Notes: a model not told the origin generated them from the sequence alone. Counted from the first letter of the stretch, positions 16,501-24,985 are shown. The stretch is DNA of 64,000 nt from Nonomuraea roseoviolacea subsp. carminata (GCF_024172185.1 NZ_JAMZEC010000001.1:2728001-2792000), one strand, 5' to 3'. Numbers and translations are program-made.

Positions 16501-16532
16501 CACGGCCCGCTCAGCGAGACACTCGGCTGCAT
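13488..16532 (-). CDS. HerA/FtsK-superfamily ATPase (DUF87-like)
   Basis: 1014 residues. The Walker A is GATGSGKS (about 346-353), preceded by LNRHAFVT; the Walker B is HVIVIEEAH (about 580-588); VVAEQIPTKLVPDV is the sensor-like segment typical of HerA/VirB4/TraG ATPases. A CGSQCRTGQAC Cys cluster lies after the ATPase core. It is predicted to be a cytoplasmic hexameric pump for DNA or protein. The ATG at 16532 has GGGGGGA 6 nt upstream. It lies directly downstream of a membrane-anchored degenerate ATPase with which it probably acts. Confidence 0.8.
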   Translation of the reverse strand: MQPSVSLSGPWYRIQSIAAPSRSSSAEWDFVTVLPAVLSAAQRDRPFAIGWLSRGSGAPLELITNAGPLSPPRQPRRATGAPGTPTGPQPLLFPGGARGVQLGEEYLDDLADLVWTPCPGRQAPPLGNRREFDPDELKRPTLFESTLITLMSRPFAWLVVAEPTGLLDAEVAHLRTQLNVLRQYGDASERSRFDAERAERRMQELDAFREAGLWNVRVLAGGATAEELRQIAPVLVGSVEMSHHPYRLRSAQGAVHPLAEALTITLQDPADGAAAPFAATAGALAALAGLPRREVPGVRVLDSGFFDVTSEADGGELELGEILDGQDRGVGSFRVPLATLNRHAFVTGATGSGKSQTVRHLLEQLSAARIPWLAIEPAKSEYAAMAGRVEHLGPVTVINPSAPAGVPFSINPLEPEPGYPVQAHIDMVRALFMAAFDAEEPFPQIMSLALQRVYEATGWDVVTGGAVPGSKVPPSVPTLELLQQHAMDVIKEIGYGREVQADVEGFISLRLRSLRVGSAGRFFEGGHPADVGGLLQRNVVLAIEDVANDEDKAFLMGTLIIRIVEHLRMRARQEKSTGLRHVIVIEEAHRLLRDRGAGRAATHAVELLAGMLAEIRAYGEGIVVAEQIPTKLVPDVVKNTALKVVHRLPAEDDRQLVGAAMNLSEEQSRQVVSLQPGCAAVFADGMDRPLRVRVPLGESRERLMPSPPPPIRGRRSAACGSQCRTGQACTLVELREADVLADAPDWAWLRVWCDTVVLAFVTNRPLPGVPRALAAAWSDLPVRRGECLLATLVERSVQRRAWALRSWLDPALLTEKAAETATRLLAGVERGGERPGVAWVIPQVRWLHEVDRLFPYGRPAPDLRTPAPPMEYALFGDTPGTAAGRENGSAPRDTPGGTGAMTGGPSGAATAVVTAAAPHGELLGHRAKALRHHPLSMAIEHNRALAWRVILGDDENEGLQRDVMTVAIGIEPAARLRHVGQTMGAGWLEGVLSWPRRFVLPFDHGGAPEIPFTG

Positions 16533-16602
16533 TTCATCCCCCCACAGACGGCTCTAAGTAAAATCCGCCGACCGTCAGCCCGTCACCTTGACATTGACCA
16601 TC

Positions 16603-18585
16603 TCATTGCCTTCCCTTGCGCCAGTCGAGGCGTGGCGGCGGCGGCCCGAGGTTCGGCGGCGGCTCGGCGCCGTCGCGCCCCGGCGGGTCGCCGTGCTCGC
16701 CCGCGCGCTCGCCCTCCTGGTCGGCGCCCTGCTCGCCGTCGAGGGCCAGGACGGCCTCGCGCACGTCGTCCAGCTCGCCGAGCGTGGTCTTGGGGAAGGT
16801 GAGGATGGCCGGGTTGGCGTCGGCGAGGCGGACCCGCCGGCCCTGCGAGGTGGCGTCGGTGACGATGACGGACGTGGTGGGGAGCTGCTGGAGCTGGTGC
16901 GGCTCGACGAGGAACTCGCGGGAGCGCTGGAGCACCCGCTCCCTCTCGCCGATCTTGCCGGTGGTGCGGCCCCACTCGGTGGACTCGTTGATGTCCTCGG
17001 CCAGGTCGGTGGGGTTGTCGTCGTGGTCCTCGTGCCGGCCCTCGACCTCGGCGATCGTGCTGGTGTAGCCGCCGTCGACGCCGGGGAGCGAGTCGCTGAT
17101 CGTCTCGGTGAGCTGGGCCAGCTCCAGCCGGTGCTCGGTGCCGACGTGCTCGCTGGCCACCCGGGCGTCCTCGGCGTTGCCGAGCCGCATGAACGCGACC
17201 GCGGCGTGGCCGCGGCCCAGCCGCTCCCGCACGGTCGGGGTGAGCGACCGGTAGGTGAGGACGAGCCCCGTACGTGAGGTCTCGCAGGCGTCCATGAGCC
17301 GGTCGAGCACGTCGCCGCGGAGCTTGTCGGCCCCCGCCACGATGATCGTGTGGTACCAGGGCCGGTCGGAGGCGGGCGACTGACGCAGGATGTGGGTGAG
17401 GGCGGTCGCCACGTACGTGCCGAGCACCCGGTTGCCGAACACGCCGGCCTGGCGGTCCATGCTGATCACGCGCAGCCGGGCGGGCGGCAGGCGCACGGCC
17501 TCCGTGCCCAGCGTCTCCAGCTTGCGAAGCTGCGACTCCAGCGCCCAGGCCCGCTCGATGACCACGCGGTCGCTCACGCCCCGGCCGAACAGCGTGCCGA
17601 TGCGTTCGAGCTGGCTCGCGGTGATCAGCCCGTACCTGAGGTCGTCGCGCGGGTCGCCGACCTGGGCCAGGGCCCGCAGCGCGGCGGTGACCTGGCTGAT
17701 CGTGGCGTTCTCGCCGAGCACTTCGAGGACACGCTCCAGGATCGCGTTGTCGAAGCTGAGGTCGCGGGTGGTGCGGTGCTCCTCGCTGACGCTGACCACG
17801 TGGGCGAGCACGTCGGCGAACGCCTCGGGCTTGAGCGTGGCGCCGAGGTCGAGGCGGGGCAGGTCGACGGGCAGCACCCAGACCAGCGGGTCGTCGCCGC
17901 CGCGCCGGGCCAGCTCGATGAGGTCCTTGGCGATGGCGCCCTCGGACAGGTCGAGCACGGTCAGGTGGCCGCCGCTGTAGAGGCGGGTGGCGCCGAGCAG
18001 GGTGACGAGCGCCGACCAGCCGGGCAGGGTGCCGCCGGCCACGTCGATGCGGTCGATCTCGTCGGGCACGGCCACGGCGTACCAGGTGAGCTGGCGGTCG
18101 TGGCGCTCCTTGAGCCGCTGCCACTCGCGGTAGCGCTGGGCGTGCTCCTCCTGGGCGCGGAACAGCTCCTTGTCACGTTCCTGTCGCCGACGGTCGTCAC
18201 GGGCCCGCTGCTCGCTGATGCGGTAGCGCACGGCCCGGTCGCCCTGGACGAGCGCGTAACTGCAGATGATCGCCACGCCGCAGGCCGCGACGAGGCCGAG
18301 CAGGGCGAACTTCCACTGGAGCAGCCCGGCCACGGCGAGCACGAGGACGAGCAGCGACAGCACGACCGCGAACAGCCGGAAGACGCGTACCGGCCGGTTG
18401 AGCATGTCCTGCTGCATGCGCTCGCGGCGGGCGAGGTCGGCGTCGGGGCGGGCGGGCGGCGGCTCCTCCGCCGGCGAGGGCCGTTTCGGTGGCGGACCGG
18501 GATCCGGGTGCAGCAGGATGTACTGCCAGCCCAGGTAGATGCGGTCCGCCTGCAGCTGCGCATGCTCAGGATGCACGTCCACCAC
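16603..18585 (-). CDS. Membrane-anchored degenerate HerA/VirD4-like protein
   Basis: 660 residues with two adjacent membrane helices (~68-113), then a charged coiled coil (~120-165) and a large cytoplasmic domain. The domain parallels its neighbour: LTVLDLSEG (post-P-loop strand), TIIVAGADKL (Walker B position, with the acidic pair lost) and LVLTYRSLTPTVRERL (sensor). No GxxGxGK[ST] is present, so it is probably ATPase-dead. It ends in a Pro/Gly-rich tail. The GTG at 18585 has GGAGG 6-9 nt upstream. Likely a membrane platform for the HerA-like ATPase. Confidence 0.65.
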   Translation of the reverse strand: MVDVHPEHAQLQADRIYLGWQYILLHPDPGPPPKRPSPAEEPPPARPDADLARRERMQQDMLNRPVRVFRLFAVVLSLLVLVLAVAGLLQWKFALLGLVAACGVAIICSYALVQGDRAVRYRISEQRARDDRRRQERDKELFRAQEEHAQRYREWQRLKERHDRQLTWYAVAVPDEIDRIDVAGGTLPGWSALVTLLGATRLYSGGHLTVLDLSEGAIAKDLIELARRGGDDPLVWVLPVDLPRLDLGATLKPEAFADVLAHVVSVSEEHRTTRDLSFDNAILERVLEVLGENATISQVTAALRALAQVGDPRDDLRYGLITASQLERIGTLFGRGVSDRVVIERAWALESQLRKLETLGTEAVRLPPARLRVISMDRQAGVFGNRVLGTYVATALTHILRQSPASDRPWYHTIIVAGADKLRGDVLDRLMDACETSRTGLVLTYRSLTPTVRERLGRGHAAVAFMRLGNAEDARVASEHVGTEHRLELAQLTETISDSLPGVDGGYTSTIAEVEGRHEDHDDNPTDLAEDINESTEWGRTTGKIGERERVLQRSREFLVEPHQLQQLPTTSVIVTDATSQGRRVRLADANPAILTFPKTTLGELDDVREAVLALDGEQGADQEGERAGEHGDPPGRDGAEPPPNLGPPPPRLDWRKGRQ

Positions 18586-18752
18586 GTGACCCTCCGGCCG
18601 CGATATGTCGTTAGTCGTCGAGGCTAGTCCCGCTGCTCCGTGACAGCGTATGAGCTAGAACCCCTTCTACGGCAGGGTTCTCGGCAATTAGACCAGCCCG
18701 TTGGGAGGATAGCGGCGGATGGGACAAGCGTGACCTATTACCATCCTTACCC

Positions 18753-19409
18753 ATGACCGAACCCTCCGGCGGCAGCGGCAGGCCCAGACGCCCGGTAGTG
18801 GTGCCCGCGGTGGCGCTGGTGCTGGTCACCGCCCTCGGGATCACCGCCCTCATGGGCGGCCTGAACGAGGCCCCGGACGCCCCGCCCCAGCTCGGCAAGG
18901 GCGCGGTGCTCGACCAGGGCCTGTACTCCACCCGCTTCGTCGAGTCCCGGGTCCGCACCGAGCGGGCGCAGACGCAGTTCGACGAGGACAAGCGGTTCGT
19001 GGAGATGGTCTTCGAGGTCACCAACCGCGGCGACGGCACCACCTCCGTCGGGATCCCCCCGGCCGAGGGGAAGGGCGGCTTCGCCACCACGTTCGCCGGC
19101 TCGCTGGTCAAGATCAGTCCCAAGTTCCCCGACGACGCCGGCCCGTTCGCCTTCGCCCTGGCCAAGGGCGGCGAGAGCCGGCAGCTCCACCCGGGGATCA
19201 AGACCACGGTCATCGTCCGCTACCGGCTGAAGGAGGGCGAGAAGCCCCCGGAGAAGATCACGATGGACGTGGGCTCGTTCGAGTACGCGGCCGGCTTCAA
19301 CGACCCGACCGAGAGGTGGACGATGGTCACCCAGGCCGCGGGCGAGAGTCTCGTCCCCGAGATCAAGGCACAGGTGACCCTGCCCGTCCAGGAAGAAGCC
19401 GCGACGTGA
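18753..19409 (+). CDS. Single-pass membrane protein with extracytoplasmic beta domain (1)
   Basis: 218 residues: short basic cytoplasmic tail, one membrane helix (~14-36), then a beta-rich outer domain resembling Ig-like/DUF4352 domains (FVEMVFEVTNRGDGTTSVG). No enzymatic motif is visible. First of three similar genes in a row, and divergent from the degenerate ATPase with a 167-bp shared regulatory region. Confidence 0.7.
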   Translation: MTEPSGGSGRPRRPVVVPAVALVLVTALGITALMGGLNEAPDAPPQLGKGAVLDQGLYSTRFVESRVRTERAQTQFDEDKRFVEMVFEVTNRGDGTTSVGIPPAEGKGGFATTFAGSLVKISPKFPDDAGPFAFALAKGGESRQLHPGIKTTVIVRYRLKEGEKPPEKITMDVGSFEYAAGFNDPTERWTMVTQAAGESLVPEIKAQVTLPVQEEAAT

Positions 19410-20053
19410 CCGCGGTCCAGCCCCGGCCGGCGGCGCGGCCGGGCGGGCGCCGCGGAGGAGGCTCCGGCTCCGGGCGCGGCGGCTCGCGCGCGCTCAACGC
19501 GCTGCTGGGCCTGCTCCTCGCGGCCGGCGCCGTCGGCCTGCAGACGTTCGCGCTGACCGAGAACGACACCGGCGCCCCGCTGACCTACACCGGCGCCAAG
19601 GGTCAGGACGTCGACGCCCGGCGCTTCCACGTGCGGCTCGACTCCTTCACCGCCGCCAAGGCGATCCGGACCAGCAGCGTCAGGACCGTCGAGACGGACA
19701 ACGTGTTCCTCGTCGTGAACGCCTCCGCCAAGTCCGTCCTCAAGCCGTACCACCTCGGCCAGCCCACGCTGCTGACCGAGGACGGCCACCGCTTCGCCGC
19801 CACCGACCGGGTGGAGTCCACCGCCACGCTGGCCGCCACCTGGATGCAGCCGGACATCTGGGTCAGCGGCCGGTTCTTCTTCGAGGTGCCCGCCTCGGCG
19901 CTGCCGGGGGCCAAGGTGGTGTTCGGGCTGCCGCCGTCGGCCCTGGTGGAGCCGTACCAGCCGGAGGTCGAGATCGACCTCGGGCTCGACGACAAGGCGG
20001 CGCGCGACCTCGCCGCCAAGCCGCAGGACGTCTACTCCATCGTCAAGAAGTGA
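19406..20053 (+). CDS. Single-pass membrane protein with extracytoplasmic beta domain (2)
   Basis: 215 residues, GTG start overlapping the previous stop (GTGA). A Gly/Arg-rich cytoplasmic tail is followed by a membrane helix (~33-50) and a beta domain (FHVRLDSFTAAKAI; NVFLVVNASAKS) like its neighbours. A downstream helix is not evident. Coupled translation suggests a complex with the flanking proteins. Confidence 0.7.
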   Translation: MTAVQPRPAARPGGRRGGGSGSGRGGSRALNALLGLLLAAGAVGLQTFALTENDTGAPLTYTGAKGQDVDARRFHVRLDSFTAAKAIRTSSVRTVETDNVFLVVNASAKSVLKPYHLGQPTLLTEDGHRFAATDRVESTATLAATWMQPDIWVSGRFFFEVPASALPGAKVVFGLPPSALVEPYQPEVEIDLGLDDKAARDLAAKPQDVYSIVKK

Positions 20054-20060
20054 TCGGCTC

Positions 20061-21035
20061 ATGAGCGCAGACGACCGCGACTGGTTCGCGCCCCGCAACC
20101 CCCGCCCGGCCAACGGAGCGCCCCGGCCCCCGGCGCCGCCGCCCCAGCAGCCCCCGGCGGGCCCTCAGCCGCCGCAACAGCCCCCGGCGGGCTCTCAGCC
20201 GCCGCAGGCGCGCCCTCAGCGGCCCTCCGCACCCCCTCAGCCCGGCGGGCCTCGGCCGGCTCAGCACGGCGGGCCTCGGCCGGGCGGCTCGTGGCCCGGC
20301 ATGCGCCCGCGGGTGCGGCCCGACCGGCAGGTGTGGCCCCCGCTCCCTCCCGAGCCCGTCGAGGGCGTCACCCAGCCCCTGCCGCCCGTACCCGCGAGCG
20401 CGCCCCCTGAGGAGCCCGCGCGGGCCCCGCTGCCCCCGCCGCAGGCCCCACCGCGGGCGCCCGAGCCCGCGGCGCGGCCGCGGAAGCGGGGCAGGGCCCT
20501 CCTGGTGGCCGCCGGCGCGCTGGTGAGCGTCGCCGTGGCCGTCGGCGCGACCACGTACGACGGCTACCTGTTCTACGAGAAGGTCTCCGCCAAGGAGACG
20601 CGCCTCGTGCCCGTGGCGGCCGGCCAGGCCGGCACCGTGCACGGCATCGAGTGGAAGGCCGCGCTCAGCCCCGCCGAGGCCCCGCCGAACAGCAAGCACG
20701 GCGACACCGTCGCCTGGCTCAAGGTGGACATCACGGAGAAGGTCGTGGACCCCGCCAGCGCCACCATGACCGCCAAGCCGGACGACATCCGGCTGGAGGA
20801 CCGCACGGGCCGCGCCTGGGTCGTGGAGCTCGCCGACGGCGAGCGGCCGACCGAGCGGCTGGAGGTCGGCAAGGAGTACCGGCTGGAGGGTCTGGCCGTG
20901 GTGCCGAAGCCGGTGGCCGGCGAGGTGGAGCTGTCGTTCCGGCCCAGCGGCTACCGCTCCGACACGCCGACCGCCGACCTGTTCAAGCGGGGGACGAGCA
21001 AGCCCGACGTGGACGTGCTGCGCTTCCGCCGGTAG
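20061..21035 (+). CDS. Single-pass membrane protein, proline-rich tail plus beta domain (3)
   Basis: 324 residues. The N-terminal ~140 residues are a Pro/Gln/Ala-rich cytoplasmic tail with repeated QPPAG-type units; one membrane helix lies at ~147-167, then a beta-sandwich domain of the same type as the two upstream genes (TVAWLKVDITEKV; YRLEGLAVVPKP). It starts 7 bp after the previous gene and is the third member of a likely heteromeric envelope complex. Confidence 0.7.
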   Translation: MSADDRDWFAPRNPRPANGAPRPPAPPPQQPPAGPQPPQQPPAGSQPPQARPQRPSAPPQPGGPRPAQHGGPRPGGSWPGMRPRVRPDRQVWPPLPPEPVEGVTQPLPPVPASAPPEEPARAPLPPPQAPPRAPEPAARPRKRGRALLVAAGALVSVAVAVGATTYDGYLFYEKVSAKETRLVPVAAGQAGTVHGIEWKAALSPAEAPPNSKHGDTVAWLKVDITEKVVDPASATMTAKPDDIRLEDRTGRAWVVELADGERPTERLEVGKEYRLEGLAVVPKPVAGEVELSFRPSGYRSDTPTADLFKRGTSKPDVDVLRFRR

Positions 21036-21050
21036 CGGAGGCGGCCCGGG

Positions 21051-22361
21051 TCAGTCCGTGGTGAACGCCTCGCCGCGCAGGCGGGCCCGGGTGGCGGCGA
21101 GGTCGAACGTGGCGGCCAGCAGCGCCATGGTGACCACGGTCACCAGCAGGTCGCGGCCGAACGCGAGCGGCGGCTCCAGGTACGCCCAGGCCCACTCCAC
21201 CTGCGACCCGACCAGCGTGCGGACCGCGCGGTCGGCGTACTGCGCGCCCACCGTGACGGCCACGTAGCACAGGCACATCATGCCGAACAGCGGCGCGCCA
21301 CCCTTGATCACCAGCCGCAGGGAGTTGACCAGCGGCACCCAGCGCTCCTGGAACCCGCCGGTCACCCGCTCGAAGGACCGCTTCGTCAGGTCGTGGCTGC
21401 CCTCCAGGCGGTCGATGCCGCGCTCGAACCGGGTGCCCTTGAGCATGGTGCGGGTGTCGTCGGCGTACGCGCCGAACACGAGCATCGCCACGGTGAGCCA
21501 GGCCAGCGGGATGGCGACGGAGTCGAGGAACAGCGGCCAGACGTCGTTCACCACGTCAGTGAGGGTCTTCAGGACGGGCACGGCGTCCTGCGCCTTGGTC
21601 CACAGGCTCTCGGTGCCGACGACCACGGTGCGGTGCTCCACCCACTCCGAGCGCGCGTCGGCGATCGCGACCGTGGCGTTGAGGCCGTAGAAGACGAAGG
21701 CGAACTCCGAGAACGCGGCGGCGAAGCCGTAGAAGCGGCCGGTGCCGCGCTCCACGAGCTTGGCGAACAGCGTCTTCAGACCGAACGCGACGAGCATCGT
21801 GGCCACCGACACCCGCCAGTCGAGGTCGATGAGGCTCCGGCCGACGTGCGACTTCTCGCCGAAGAACGCGGCGTCGGTCATGTCGAAGAAGTGGTGGAAC
21901 AGGTCCATCTGCTGCAGGTCGCGGGCGTCCTCGGTCTGGAAGCCCCAGGCCATGTAGAGCACGGCGAAGGCGGGGGCGACCCGGTCGAGGGCCGTGAAGA
22001 ACGGCTCGTCCTCCGCGCCCTCGGCCGTCCTCGCCCGCATCTCCCACAGGGCGCCGCGCAGCGTGTGCAGCATGCCCGTGACCACGGTCAGCGCCGCCAG
22101 CACGACGAAGGTGAGCAGGGTGATCGTGGCCACCAGCCGGGCCTGCCGGAAGTCGCCGTAGGCCACCTCGGTCGCGCCGTACAGCAGCGCGAAGCGCACG
22201 GCCTCACCCGCGGCGAACCACAGGACGAGCGGCAGCACACAGCGCCCGAGCAGGCGGAGCGTGTGCACGGGCAGCGAGAACGGCGACGGCGGCTTCCGGG
22301 CCGGTGAAGGCGCAGGTCGGGGCGGCGCCGCCACACCAGACGAACCTGACATCTGGTGCAT
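21051..22361 (-). CDS. Multipass integral membrane protein of unknown function
   Basis: 436 residues with about 7-8 hydrophobic helices (for example at ~34-60, 72-98, 132-150, 190-206, 225-243, 290-312, 358-376, 400-420) separated by charged loops. No catalytic motif was recognised. The ATG at 22361 (MHQMSG) or 22352 is possible. It converges on the three beta-domain membrane genes and closes the envelope module. Confidence 0.65.
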   Translation of the reverse strand: MHQMSGSSGVAAPPRPAPSPARKPPSPFSLPVHTLRLLGRCVLPLVLWFAAGEAVRFALLYGATEVAYGDFRQARLVATITLLTFVVLAALTVVTGMLHTLRGALWEMRARTAEGAEDEPFFTALDRVAPAFAVLYMAWGFQTEDARDLQQMDLFHHFFDMTDAAFFGEKSHVGRSLIDLDWRVSVATMLVAFGLKTLFAKLVERGTGRFYGFAAAFSEFAFVFYGLNATVAIADARSEWVEHRTVVVGTESLWTKAQDAVPVLKTLTDVVNDVWPLFLDSVAIPLAWLTVAMLVFGAYADDTRTMLKGTRFERGIDRLEGSHDLTKRSFERVTGGFQERWVPLVNSLRLVIKGGAPLFGMMCLCYVAVTVGAQYADRAVRTLVGSQVEWAWAYLEPPLAFGRDLLVTVVTMALLAATFDLAATRARLRGEAFTTD

Positions 22362-22426
22362 CGTAGCGGCACCGTCACCCCACCGCAGCCCCCGCCCGCC
22401 CCTCGGGCACCTTCGGGACGGACCGG

Positions 22427-23170
22427 TCAGGCGGCCTGGAGGTCGGGCCGGCAGGTGCGGCAGGGGCGGTAGCCGGCGGTGCGGGCCGCGCCGAGCGTGC
22501 GGAAGCCGTGCCGGTGCGCGGGCGTGATGCGCCGGGCGTTGTGGCAGGTCGGGAAGCACACCACACCCGTCGTGTCGCTGGCCAGGTAGAAGACCCGCTC
22601 CTTGGCCAGGCCGTCCAGCCGGCCCAGGTCCACGCCCTCCGCCAGCAGCAGCCGCTGCTTGGCCGCCGGCCCGAACACGTACTCCCCCAGCGCCCCGTCG
22701 GAGCGCGTCACCCGGTGGCAGGGGACGAGCAGCGGCACGGGGTTGCGGGCGAGCGCCGTGCCCACCGCGCGCACCGCTCCGGGCCGCCCCGCGCGGGCCG
22801 CGATCCACGCGTACGGCCTGACCTCGCCGCGCGGGACGGCCTGGACGGCGCGCAGCACGTCCCGCTGGAACTCGCCCAGCTCCTCCAGGTCGAGCGCCAG
22901 CCCGGAGAGCCTGCCGGTGCGCAGCGCGGGCACGAGACCCGCGGGCGGCCGCGTGGCCGGCATCAGCGGCCGGCCGAAACGCGCCCGGAACGCACCGGAG
23001 AACCCGTCGCCCTGATGGACGTAGGCCACGCCCCGGGCGGTCCAGGCCACGGACAGCTCGCCGATCGGGCTCGGCACCGCGATCCAGCGCGCCGCGATCC
23101 GGTCCAGCAGACCGTCGGGCGGCTCGACGGCCAGCCCGGCGAGCCTGGCGAGCAAGGGGTCGTCGTTCAT
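22427..23170 (-). CDS. O6-alkylguanine methyltransferase fused to Ada zinc domain
   Basis: 247 residues. Residues 1-185 form the Ogt/MGMT domain with the suicidal acceptor Cys151 in PCHRV. Residues ~190-245 form an Ada metal-binding domain with Cys205, Cys209, Cys237 and Cys240 (VVCFPTCHNARR; RPCRTCRP). In E. coli Ada the order is reversed and an AraC domain is present. It repairs O6-methylguanine and may sense methylphosphotriesters. The start overlaps the ECF sigma stop (ATGA), so the pair is one alkylation-response operon. Confidence 0.85.
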   Translation of the reverse strand: MNDDPLLARLAGLAVEPPDGLLDRIAARWIAVPSPIGELSVAWTARGVAYVHQGDGFSGAFRARFGRPLMPATRPPAGLVPALRTGRLSGLALDLEELGEFQRDVLRAVQAVPRGEVRPYAWIAARAGRPGAVRAVGTALARNPVPLLVPCHRVTRSDGALGEYVFGPAAKQRLLLAEGVDLGRLDGLAKERVFYLASDTTGVVCFPTCHNARRITPAHRHGFRTLGAARTAGYRPCRTCRPDLQAA

Positions 23171-23718
23171 CGGACACCTCCTAGCGTGCGCAGCCGCTTC
23201 AACCCGCGCGACACGTGTGACTTGACCGTGCCCTCGGGGATCCTCAGCACTGTGGCGATCTCACTGACCGGCAGGTCGGAGACGTGCCGGAGCACGACCG
23301 CGAGGCGCTGCTCCTCCGGCAGCAGGGCGAGCAGCCCCGCCAGCTCGTCGCCGGTCTCCCTCCGCAGCGCGCTCTCCTCGACGCCCTCGCGTGGATCGAC
23401 GGTGTCCACCGGCTCCTCGCGCAGGTCGGGTGGCGGCTTGCGGGACTTGGCGCGGCCGCAGTTGCGCCAGATGTTCATGAGAATGGTCAGCAGCCACGGC
23501 CTGGTCTGCAGCGCCGCGATGCGTTCGGCGTCGTAGCCGGCCACCGCCCGGTAGGCGCGCAGGAACGTCTCGGCGGCCAGGTCCTCGGCGTCGGCCCAGC
23601 GGCCGCTCAGCCGCAGCGCCGTCGAGAAGACGACGCCGCGGTGGGCGCCGTACAGCTCGGCGAACCCTTCGTCGAGGTCGTCGAGCAGCGCCTTGCGCAC
23701 CGGGTCGAGGCAGTCCAT
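23167..23718 (-). CDS. ECF sigma factor coupled to Ogt-Ada
   Basis: 183-residue sigma-70 family protein: region 2 (DAEDLAAETFLRAYRAV) and region 4 (LPVSEIATVLRIPEGTVKSH). The ATG at 23718 is used; GTG codons at 23721 and 23727 are in frame and no start has a clear Shine-Dalgarno. No anti-sigma gene is adjacent; the only coupled gene is the methyltransferase, so methylation of the Ada-like domain could be the signal (inference). Confidence 0.85.
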   Translation of the reverse strand: MDCLDPVRKALLDDLDEGFAELYGAHRGVVFSTALRLSGRWADAEDLAAETFLRAYRAVAGYDAERIAALQTRPWLLTILMNIWRNCGRAKSRKPPPDLREEPVDTVDPREGVEESALRRETGDELAGLLALLPEEQRLAVVLRHVSDLPVSEIATVLRIPEGTVKSHVSRGLKRLRTLGGVR

Positions 23719-23796
23719 CACACTCACGTCTACAGCAACACCGCCGGGCGACGATCGGTGGCACCTGGAGAAAAAATCTCGCCGGAACATGCGGAA

Positions 23797-23821
23797 GGCC
23801 CGCGCCGTTGCGGCGCGGGCC
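23797..23821. terminator. Hairpin terminator
   Basis: A perfect 11-bp stem, GGCCCGCGCCG / CGGCGCGGGCC, with a TTG loop. It lies 26 bp downstream of the DUF1416 stop and upstream of the sigma gene, so it separates the sulfurtransferase operon from the ECF/ogt operon. Confidence 0.75.
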
Positions 23822-23846
23822 TGTCGCGATGGGGCGGACGTACGGG

Positions 23847-24149
23847 TCAGACGGCCACGGCGAGCTGGGACACCTCGCCCAGCTTGGCCGCCACCTGCAC
23901 GTCACGGGTGACGCCGCCGCCCGCGATGATGCGGACGGTCCAGTCGCCCGGCGCGGCGAAGAACCGGAACACGCCGTCGTCGGACACCACGACCTCACCG
24001 GTGAACTCACCGGAGTGGTCGAGCAGCCGCGCGTAGGCGGTGCCGGCGCCGGTGACGACGCCCTGGATCACGGCCTGGTTGGACAGATCGATCCCGGCGG
24101 GCAGAGCGATCGTCTGCTCCGGGGCTCCGCATCCCTGCGCGGTGCTCAT
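23847..24149 (-). CDS. sseC: SseC-like DUF1416 protein
   Basis: 100 residues matching actinobacterial SseC (DUF1416), with an N-terminal CGAP motif (Cys7) and a beta-rich body. The start overlaps the sulfurtransferase stop (ATGA). In mycobacteria sseC always follows the thiosulfate sulfurtransferase gene; a role in sulfur transfer is assumed, not proven. Confidence 0.85.
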   Translation of the reverse strand: MSTAQGCGAPEQTIALPAGIDLSNQAVIQGVVTGAGTAYARLLDHSGEFTGEVVVSDDGVFRFFAAPGDWTVRIIAGGGVTRDVQVAAKLGEVSQLAVAV

Positions 24150-24985
24150 CGGGCCTCCCCCAGCTCGATCGGCACGCCCACGAGCGAGCCGTACTCGGTC
24201 CACGAACCGTCGTAGTTCTTCACGTTGGACTGGTCGAGCAGCTCGTGCAGCACGAACCAGGTGTGCGCGGAGCGCTCGCCGATGCGGCAGTAGGCGATGG
24301 TGTCCTTGCCGAAGTCGACGCCGGCCTGCTGGTAGAGCGTGCGCAGGTCGTCGTCGCTCTTGAAGGTGCCGTCGTCGTTGGCCGCCTTGGACCACGGGAT
24401 GTTGCGGGCGGTGGGCACGTGACCGGCGCGCTGGGCCTGCTCCTGCGGCAGATGGGCGGGGGCGAGCAGCTTGCCGGTGAACTCGTCGGGCGAGCGGACG
24501 TCGACCAGGTTGAGCTTGCCGATGGCGGAGACGACGTCGTCGCGGAAGGCGCGGATCGCGGTGTCCTGCTCCTGGGCGACGTACTGGGTGCGCTCGCGCT
24601 GCGGAACGTCCTTGACCAGCTCGCGGGAGTCGAGCTCCCACTTCTTGCGCCCGCCGTCGAGCAGCTTGACGTTGTCGTGGCCGTACAGCTTGAAGTACCA
24701 GTAGGCGTAGGAGGCGAACCAGTTGTTGTTGCCGCCGTAGAGCACGACGGTGTCGTCGTTGGAGATGCCGCGCTCGGACAGCAGCGTCTCGAAACCGGTC
24801 TTGTCGACGAAGTCACGGCGGACGGGGTCCTGGAGGTCCTGCCTCCAGTCGATCTTCACGGCGCCACGGATGTGGCCCTTGTCGTAGGCGCTGGTGTCCT
24901 CGTCGACCTCGACGAGTACGACGCCTGGCGTGTCGAGGTTGGCCTCGACCCAGTCGGCATCCACCAGGACGGCGGAGCGGCTCAT
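24146..24985 (-). CDS. sseA: Thiosulfate sulfurtransferase (tandem rhodanese)
   Basis: 279 residues with two rhodanese domains. The N-terminal one is inactive; the C-terminal one carries the catalytic loop CRIGERSAHT (Cys about 232). It transfers sulfane sulfur from thiosulfate to acceptors such as cyanide or thiols. The ATG at 24985 has GGGAGG 8 nt upstream. It is the centre of a four-cistron operon: leader peptide, DUF4395, this gene, sseC. Confidence 0.92.
   Translation of the reverse strand: MSRSAVLVDADWVEANLDTPGVVLVEVDEDTSAYDKGHIRGAVKIDWRQDLQDPVRRDFVDKTGFETLLSERGISNDDTVVLYGGNNNWFASYAYWYFKLYGHDNVKLLDGGRKKWELDSRELVKDVPQRERTQYVAQEQDTAIRAFRDDVVSAIGKLNLVDVRSPDEFTGKLLAPAHLPQEQAQRAGHVPTARNIPWSKAANDDGTFKSDDDLRTLYQQAGVDFGKDTIAYCRIGERSAHTWFVLHELLDQSNVKNYDGSWTEYGSLVGVPIELGEAR

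Noticed and set aside
13521..16802. 1093-residue plus-strand frame opposite the HerA-like gene
   Set aside because: Shadow of a well-supported ATPase gene; no domain, and Arg/His/Gly-rich composition typical of antisense frames in high-GC DNA.
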